A DNA stretch of 64,000 bases from Euryodendron excelsum (lineage: Eukaryota; Streptophyta; Magnoliopsida; Ericales; Pentaphylacaceae): NCBI GenBank assembly GCA_033060915.1, contig CM065378.1, forward strand, positions 55,046,001-55,110,000, given 5' to 3'. How positions within the stretch are numbered: position 1 is the first letter of the stretch; each line of letters opens with the position of its first letter. A program made the position numbers and the translations under genes. Under the pieces are notes generated by a model. It saw only the letters and a program-made list of their open reading frames with translations. It made no database searches and had not been told where the DNA came from. Of this stretch, positions 58,692-64,000 are shown piece by piece.

Positions 58692-60539
58692 TGTCGCGCT
58701 CTGGTTTTTGACCAAGTCCTTTCAGCTTGGGAAAAAGTACGAAACTCTGTCATTAGAACTCATCTTCCTAAAAAAACGAGTGTAACTAGGTTTGAACTTG
58801 AAATTAGTTTGGTTAAGGGCTTTCTGAAAAAATAGGAATCGCCACCTAACTTGATTAAGGTGAGTTAAATCACCTAAAGTTAAGTATAATCCAAAAATTA
58901 AACTTAAAATTTTTGAAAAGATTTTGAAAACTTTCTCAAGAGAGAGTTTTTAAGAAAATAGGTTGTTTGACAACCTTTGAAATCAATTAAGCACTTTTTG
59001 AAAATAACTTAATTTTGGTCTTTCGAAAACAAAATTCTAGGGTACGGGGGTTGGTTACGTGTAGAGAAGTTATCCTAAGATCATCATCCTACCCTGCCTT
59101 TTCGGTACCTAAATGTCTAATCACCCTTTTGTTCACTCACTAGAATAACCGGTTACCATTATCCACTTAATATCCACTTAGAATTTTGAAAACGGGGTTG
59201 AGTCATCACTTTTTAAATGAATGATGCATGATATAAGTTTGGAGAAAAATGCTTGAAAACATGAAAACTTTGAAGGATTTTGAAACAAGGATCTTGAATT
59301 GATAGAGAGTTTTGAAAAAAGACTTGGGTTGAAATAAGAGTTATGACCACACCATTTTAGGTTGCCTAAGTATCTTATTTGGCTAAAATCAAGTCATTCG
59401 TAGTTCGGGCAAGAGCCCGATGAAAAATAGGCCATTAGGGCCTTTGGAATGTTTTGAAGACACATTGAGATCTTTGAAAAGTTTTTGAAGACGCTTTGAG
59501 GTCTTTGAAAAAAGAGAACTTTAGAGTTTTGATTTGGAATCGGACGTTGCAGTGTTTTTGAAATAGACTTTGAACGTCTTTTAAAGTGCTCTTGAAATGA
59601 GATTTTGAAGTGTTTTAAACTGTTTTTTGGAGCAACTCGAGGGAGTTTTGGGAGTGTCTTGAAATAACTCATAAGAGTTTTGAAAATATTTTGAAGTCTT
59701 GTTTTGAAAACCTTAGATGTAGGGTTTTGAAGTGTTTTAATAAACTTGTCTTCGAAAAGCTTCTGAAAGTAGTTTTTGAAAACATCTAGGGCTTTGGAAC
59801 CCTAATATGGACAACCTTGGAGGTTGTACTTAATATATCACCTTCCTTTGGAATCCCTAACCATAAAAGGGATACGGACACCTTAGGGTTGTGAGTTTTG
59901 AGAGACATTTTTGGGAATAGTTTTTGAGAAACGAAGACCTTTTTAAAGATAGAATGTAAGAGTATTTGAAAGGTTTTGGAGTTAATTTTTGAAATTTCAA
60001 GAGAGTAGAAAGGGTTTTGAAATATAGGTTATTAGAATAGTCTTAAATTAAAAGATCATTTAAAGGGGTCCTTGAGTCGGAACCTTGAAGCATACTAACC
60101 TATGTTGGGTTGGCTTAAGGTTAGGGGTGACCTAAGATTAACTAACTTGGGTTAGGTTAACCTAGGTTAGACAACTAGAGTCAAGTTAACCTAGGGTCGG
60201 ATTGAACTAGGGTTAGGTTAACCTAATGTTGGAAGGTGATTTTGAAAGACAAATCATATTATGCAAAGGATCTTTGTAAACAAACCTTTTTGAAGATCAT
60301 GTTTAAGAAAATTTGACTCTAGTCAAGAATATGGTTTATATGGTTGGTGTTTGAAAATCATTCTGAAGAAAGTTTCCTTAGGACCATTATAACCTTTATC
60401 TTGAAGAGAGTAGGAATTTTTTTTTTTAAAAATCGACACAATAATGACAACTTTTCGAAAAACCACTTGTAATGCAAAGATAGAGAGAATGAACATTTGA
60501 AAACCACTTTTGAGAAGAAGATTTTGAAAACCATTTTTA

Positions 60540-60870
60540 AAGGAAACCATTCTAACAAGTTAGGATTTCTATGACCAATATAAAGGGAGACCACTCAAGA
60601 GAGGGTTTCATGAGGCCATTCCAACCACTAAGCTTGAGAGTATAGAAATCTTAGAAGTCAATGAGTTTAAAAATCATTTTCATACAAGAATAAAAAGAGA
60701 AAGGAACCATCCTAACAATTTAGGGTTCCTATGGCCAATATAAAAGGGATACCACTCAAGAAAGGATTCCAGGGGGCCATTCTAACCACTAAACTTGAGA
60801 GAATAGAAACCTTGGGAATTAGAGAGTTTGAAAACTATTTTTATGCAAGTTGGAATGTAAGGATGCAAAA
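60540..60870. repeat. Tandem duplication (about 172 bp, two units) in the Tat-like LTR
   Basis: The unit beginning 'ggaaaccattctaac' at 60542 recurs at about 60714 as 'ggaaccatcctaac', and both run through 'ctatg(a/g)ccaatataaa', 'accactcaag' and 'cttgagag(t/a)atagaaa'. Confidence 0.85.
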
Positions 60871-61994
60871 ATGTGAGTTAGGGGTTAATTGAGATATTTT
60901 CTAAGGCATGATTTCTTAAAGTCTTATTCTAAGCTTCAAAGGACCAACTCTTAGAACTACTTTAAAAATAATATTGAGCTTGAAAATGGCATGAGAATGA
61001 GAATAGTGTAAGTTTTGGAAAACATGGTTATAAACATGAAAATAAAGCCAAGCATATAAAACATGAACAAGATATCCATATGCATGGGGGTCATGAGTTC
61101 ATACAAGGCTGTAGGCTACACCACATAATCAAGGTGCTCCAAGACCATACCATCTTAAAGTAGGCTTGTGAGAGATCCCCCTACACGGTGGCTCTCACTA
61201 GCTTTCCTCTAGGCATGAGCTAAGAGCTCTTTTATCTCAAGCATGCAAGAATGGGGGGGGTAGAAGATGGGGATTAAAATAGAGAATAGCTTAAGTAGGC
61301 TAGGAGGGAGAAGAGAGGAGTAGGGGAAGACAAAAATATAAAAAGAAATACCACTTTTTGCCTTCAAACACTCTCAAACTTTAGTAGAGGCTTGGACTTA
61401 ATTTTGGATGGACTTGGAATGGGCTGGAATAAGATCTTCTATGGCATGAAAGGCATTGTAAGGAGGTGTATGGGTAAGAGTGACGTGGAATACAACCTAA
61501 GTGTTTGGAAGGAGGAATATATGGAGGGTTTCGAATTTCTGAAGCTATTTGTGCAGAGTTTCACCACAATTTTTGATCCTCAAATATGCAAAGGGGGAGG
61601 CTTGTATTTATAGGCAACGCTAGAGAGACCTGGCACATGTAGTACATGCGCCTGGGCAAAATTTTCCCTAGCGCATGTGCTACATGCGCCAATACTGTTC
61701 CACTAGCAGAATGCCACGTGGCACTCATTGTACTAGTTAAATCTTAATGGCTAAGCAAAGTTTGATCGATCTGATAGAAATTTGGGCATATGTAACATAC
61801 GCTCTACCGTCAGGAATGTTCGTTTAAATTTTGCCTTGATAATTGTGCCAATCGGGAAGGTTTCGGAGGAATCGGTTGGATCCACGGTGTTCTCCTAGGG
61901 TTTTTCGTGAATTTTTTAGTTTTTTAAAAGTTTGAACGGTATTCGAAAGTGTGAGATATTATCTCAGTAAGTGTGCATGAAATCACATTTTTGT

Positions 61995-62430
61995 GGAGCG
62001 TCTGTGATACGCTCCGTGGGAGTTCAAAAGTAGTCATTTGTGTGCCACATGATCGATGCCTCCGGGAAGCAATCTCTCCAATCGGACCGGACTGATGAAA
62101 AGTACTCTAGAAATACTTTCAAAAATTTCCTAATTTACGCATTTCTCAAGTCGTTTGACGGTGCGTTATAATCAGGGAATCAGAGAAAAAGTCAATCTTG
62201 GTGGAGCATCTGTGAGACGTTCTAGGGGTTGCTGTAAGTAGCAGTTTTCGAGCCACGTGATGAGGGGTTTCGGGAAGCGATCTATCTGATCAAGCCACAT
62301 CGATGGAAAGATCTATGAACGAGCTTTCTAGAATTTCTGGGCTTACGCATTTCTCAAGTCATTTGACGATGTATAATAACTAGGGAATCGAGAGAAAGGA
62401 TAATCTTGGCGAAGCGTCTGTGAGATCCTC
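61995..62430. repeat. About 208-bp tandem repeat (2.1 units) in the Tat-like LTR
   Basis: The marker 'gagcgtctgtgat(a)' occurs at about 61997, 62203 and 62413. Other shared blocks are 'gccac(a)tgat', 'gggaagc(a/g)atct' and 'acgcatttctcaagtc'. Confidence 0.8.
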
Positions 62431-62924
62431 CAGGGGACTTTCATTGAATCAGGAGTGTTTAGTATTGTAGGGTCCTCTTTTAGTTAAACAGGGGTATATG
62501 ACAAGACTCGCCATTCAATATTCTGGGATTAGTGTAGTTTCGAGGCACATTTGGGTCGTTAGGGGCAAAATGGTCATTTTGACCAAGTTTGGTTAAAAAA
62601 GTTCAGGAATGGACCGGAGTGTTATGTTAAGCATGCCGGGTCATCCAGGGATGATCCCAGAAGAATTTTTCACTTTTTGGTGGGATTTGTGCTATGCTAG
62701 GGTGTTTATGGGTAAAATGGTCATTTTGACCGGAGTTAGCCAAAACAGAATCGAAATTGGACAGAATGGCGTGTTGAGTATGCCTAATTGCTTAGTAACA
62801 CTTTGGAAATGTAGACTTACCATCTTGAGGGATTTTAAACTTTCCTAAGACGCGCTTGGAGGCTTAAGGGGCAGGTTTGGTCATTTTTCACCAAATCGGG
62901 CTAGTAGGCGCCGGTGTTGACTTA

Positions 62925-63265
62925 GGTGTTGGTTTCGTAGACCGTCTGGTCTAGGAAAGCTACCTGTGCGGTGTTGGCCCCTAAGACCGCCCGGTCTCAG
63001 AGAACTACTTGTAGGGTGGTGTTGGTTTTTAAGAACGCCTAGTCTTAGAAAGCTACTTTTGAGGGTGGTGTTGGTCTCCAAGAATGCCCGGTCTCGGAGA
63101 ACTACCAAATGGCAGACATTCTACATTGGCGGGCTAGCAGGTGCCAGAAGTGAACCGTTTGGATTTTGATATGGTGTTAGTCCCCGAGATCGCCCGATCT
63201 CAGGAAGTTACCTAGATGGCGTTGGTTCTCGAGACCGCCCAGTATCAGAAAGTTGCCTAGAATGC
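62925..63265. repeat. Array of about 45-50-bp repeats with GACCGCCCGGTC palindromes
   Basis: Units starting gtgttggt (or variants) occur at about 62928, 62972, 63019, 63070, 63174 and 63219. Each carries a version of 'agaccgcccggtct', a palindrome, and an 'agctacc' tail. Confidence 0.8.
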
Positions 63266-63444
63266 CTAGGGGTATGATGGTGTTTATGGCTTCAGTTGGG
63301 CCTTGTGGGTCCGGAAAGCGACTAGTTGACTGGATTGGAGTTTGAAAGACCTGTCTTAGGCTTACATGTACTGTGGGGTTTGAAAACTGGATCCGGCCAA
63401 GCCGGAGATTGCTAAGCGGGCAAAAATGGGGTGCTTACACATTC

Positions 63445-64000
63445 TAAACAATTTAAGACAAAGTATCACCATCATAAACAATTTCAGAAGAGTAAATAAA
63501 TTTTATACTATATATTATAATAATAGGTTAGAAGGTCTTTAAGCCTTAAACTCCCCATTTAATTTTCAAAGAATTTTTATTTTTTATAATATTAAAATAT
63601 CATATGTTGCAATTTGATTGGTTAGCATAAAAACTCTCACTAATAGAATTATATATAGCACATAGATGGATTTTTAATTCCTATTATATATTTCCTAAAG
63701 TCACTCTCTTAAATTTTACAAAAATTAAATTTTTGGTAATCTTAGAATAACATTGTTACAATTAGATTGGTTAAAAAAAAAAAAATTTACCATACTTTCC
63801 TCAAATTTTACATTTCTTTCAAAATCCAAACTATTAAATATTTGGTAATATTGACATATCATTGATTATCTTAAAAAAGTTTTGACATATTATTTTTTTA
63901 TTCAAACTAATATAATGTCCATTTATAGTTATCTACCTATAACCATATATTGTTGGGTCTTTAATTTTAAAAGACTAATATAATTTTTTTAGTTTTCAAA
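63445..64000. other. AT-rich flank right of the Tat-like LTR
   Basis: No gene was recognised. It contains 'gcaatttgattggttag' and 'acaattagattggttaaa' blocks similar to the left flank at 57580-57740, so the LTR may sit inside an older AT-rich repeat. Confidence 0.5.

Larger units (their letters stand above)
58692..63439 (+). mobile_element. 4.7-kb solo LTR, Tat/Ogre-like Ty3 lineage
   Basis: It begins TGTCGCGCTCTGG and ends GTGCTTACA. The flanks tattc (58687-58691) and cattc (63440-63444) match at 4 of 5 bases. Near the start it has 'gaatcgccacctaac' and 'tacgggggttggttacgtg', blocks that I know from the very long LTRs of plant Tat/Ogre-type elements. There is no gag or pol anywhere inside, so this is a solo LTR. 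It contains several tandem repeats, annotated separately. Open frames inside (for example 59394-59672, 61392-61613 and 62609-62848) have no family similarity. Confidence 0.7.

Noticed and set aside
60105..60245. Interstitial telomere repeat
   Set aside because: The motifs are GGTTA and its inverse mixed in both orientations, not tandem TTTAGGG.
1..64000. tRNA, rRNA, CRISPR array or bacterial-type operon
   Set aside because: Nothing resembling them was seen. The only tRNA-related sequence is the retrotransposon primer-binding site.

Overview
This is nuclear DNA of a eudicot-type plant. The signs are a split, intron-rich gene for aminopeptidase M1, plant-specific transposon families (a Tekay-like Ty3 element, MULEs with a plant mobile domain gene, PB1-like and GRF zinc-finger remnants), many solo LTRs, MITEs and a high AT content. 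The species cannot be fixed from the sequence. There are no operons, CRISPR arrays or tRNA/rRNA genes that I could see.

Layout. (1) 1-8.4 kb: the single convincing host gene, APM1 (puromycin-sensitive M1 aminopeptidase), on the minus strand. Seventeen exons can be placed (797 codons); the final exon or exons lie left of the window. A LINE 3' fragment sits in the last visible intron, and two other repeats lie in introns. (2) 8.4-24.5 kb: an APM1-upstream sequence that occurs three times, once inverted (8.4-10.2 kb) and twice in direct orientation (10.3-17.9 and 19.0-24.5 kb). Because the copies are paralogous, at least six transposon insertions can be read directly as filled versus empty sites: nested LTRs, a 1.5-kb MULE-like element, a hAT-like MITE, a fold-back element and others. 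(3) 24.5-26.3 kb: intergenic, with one MITE. (4) 26.3-47.8 kb: one 21.5-kb MULE bounded by long inverted repeats and an 8-10 bp target duplication. On its minus strand it carries a decayed MURA transposase (46.2 to 33.0 kb) and then a decayed plant mobile domain (MAIL/PMD) gene (32.4-29.8 kb), plus a 178-bp tandem repeat next to the left terminus. A 10.9-kb Tekay-like Ty3 retrotransposon (33.06-44.00 kb) is inserted in MURA, and a 1.27-kb solo LTR (35.88-37.14 kb) is inserted in the Ty3 integrase. (5) 47.8-52.9 kb: intergenic with microsatellites. (6) 52.9-56.8 kb: a second, smaller MULE with inverted repeats of about 220 bp, a GRF-type zinc-finger remnant on the plus strand and a PB1-like MURA N-terminal remnant on the minus strand; a solo LTR splits its left inverted repeat. 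(7) 58.7-63.4 kb: a 4.7-kb Tat/Ogre-like solo LTR full of internal tandem repeats.

Apart from APM1, every coding region seen is a transposon gene, and all are broken by stops, frameshifts or insertions. The most informative items are the PMD-carrying MULE with its clear ends, the triplicated APM1 upstream sequence that dates insertions by empty sites, and the GRF zinc finger riding in a second MULE. Target-site duplications and splice junctions were read base by base; homology extents are approximate because no alignment tool was used.
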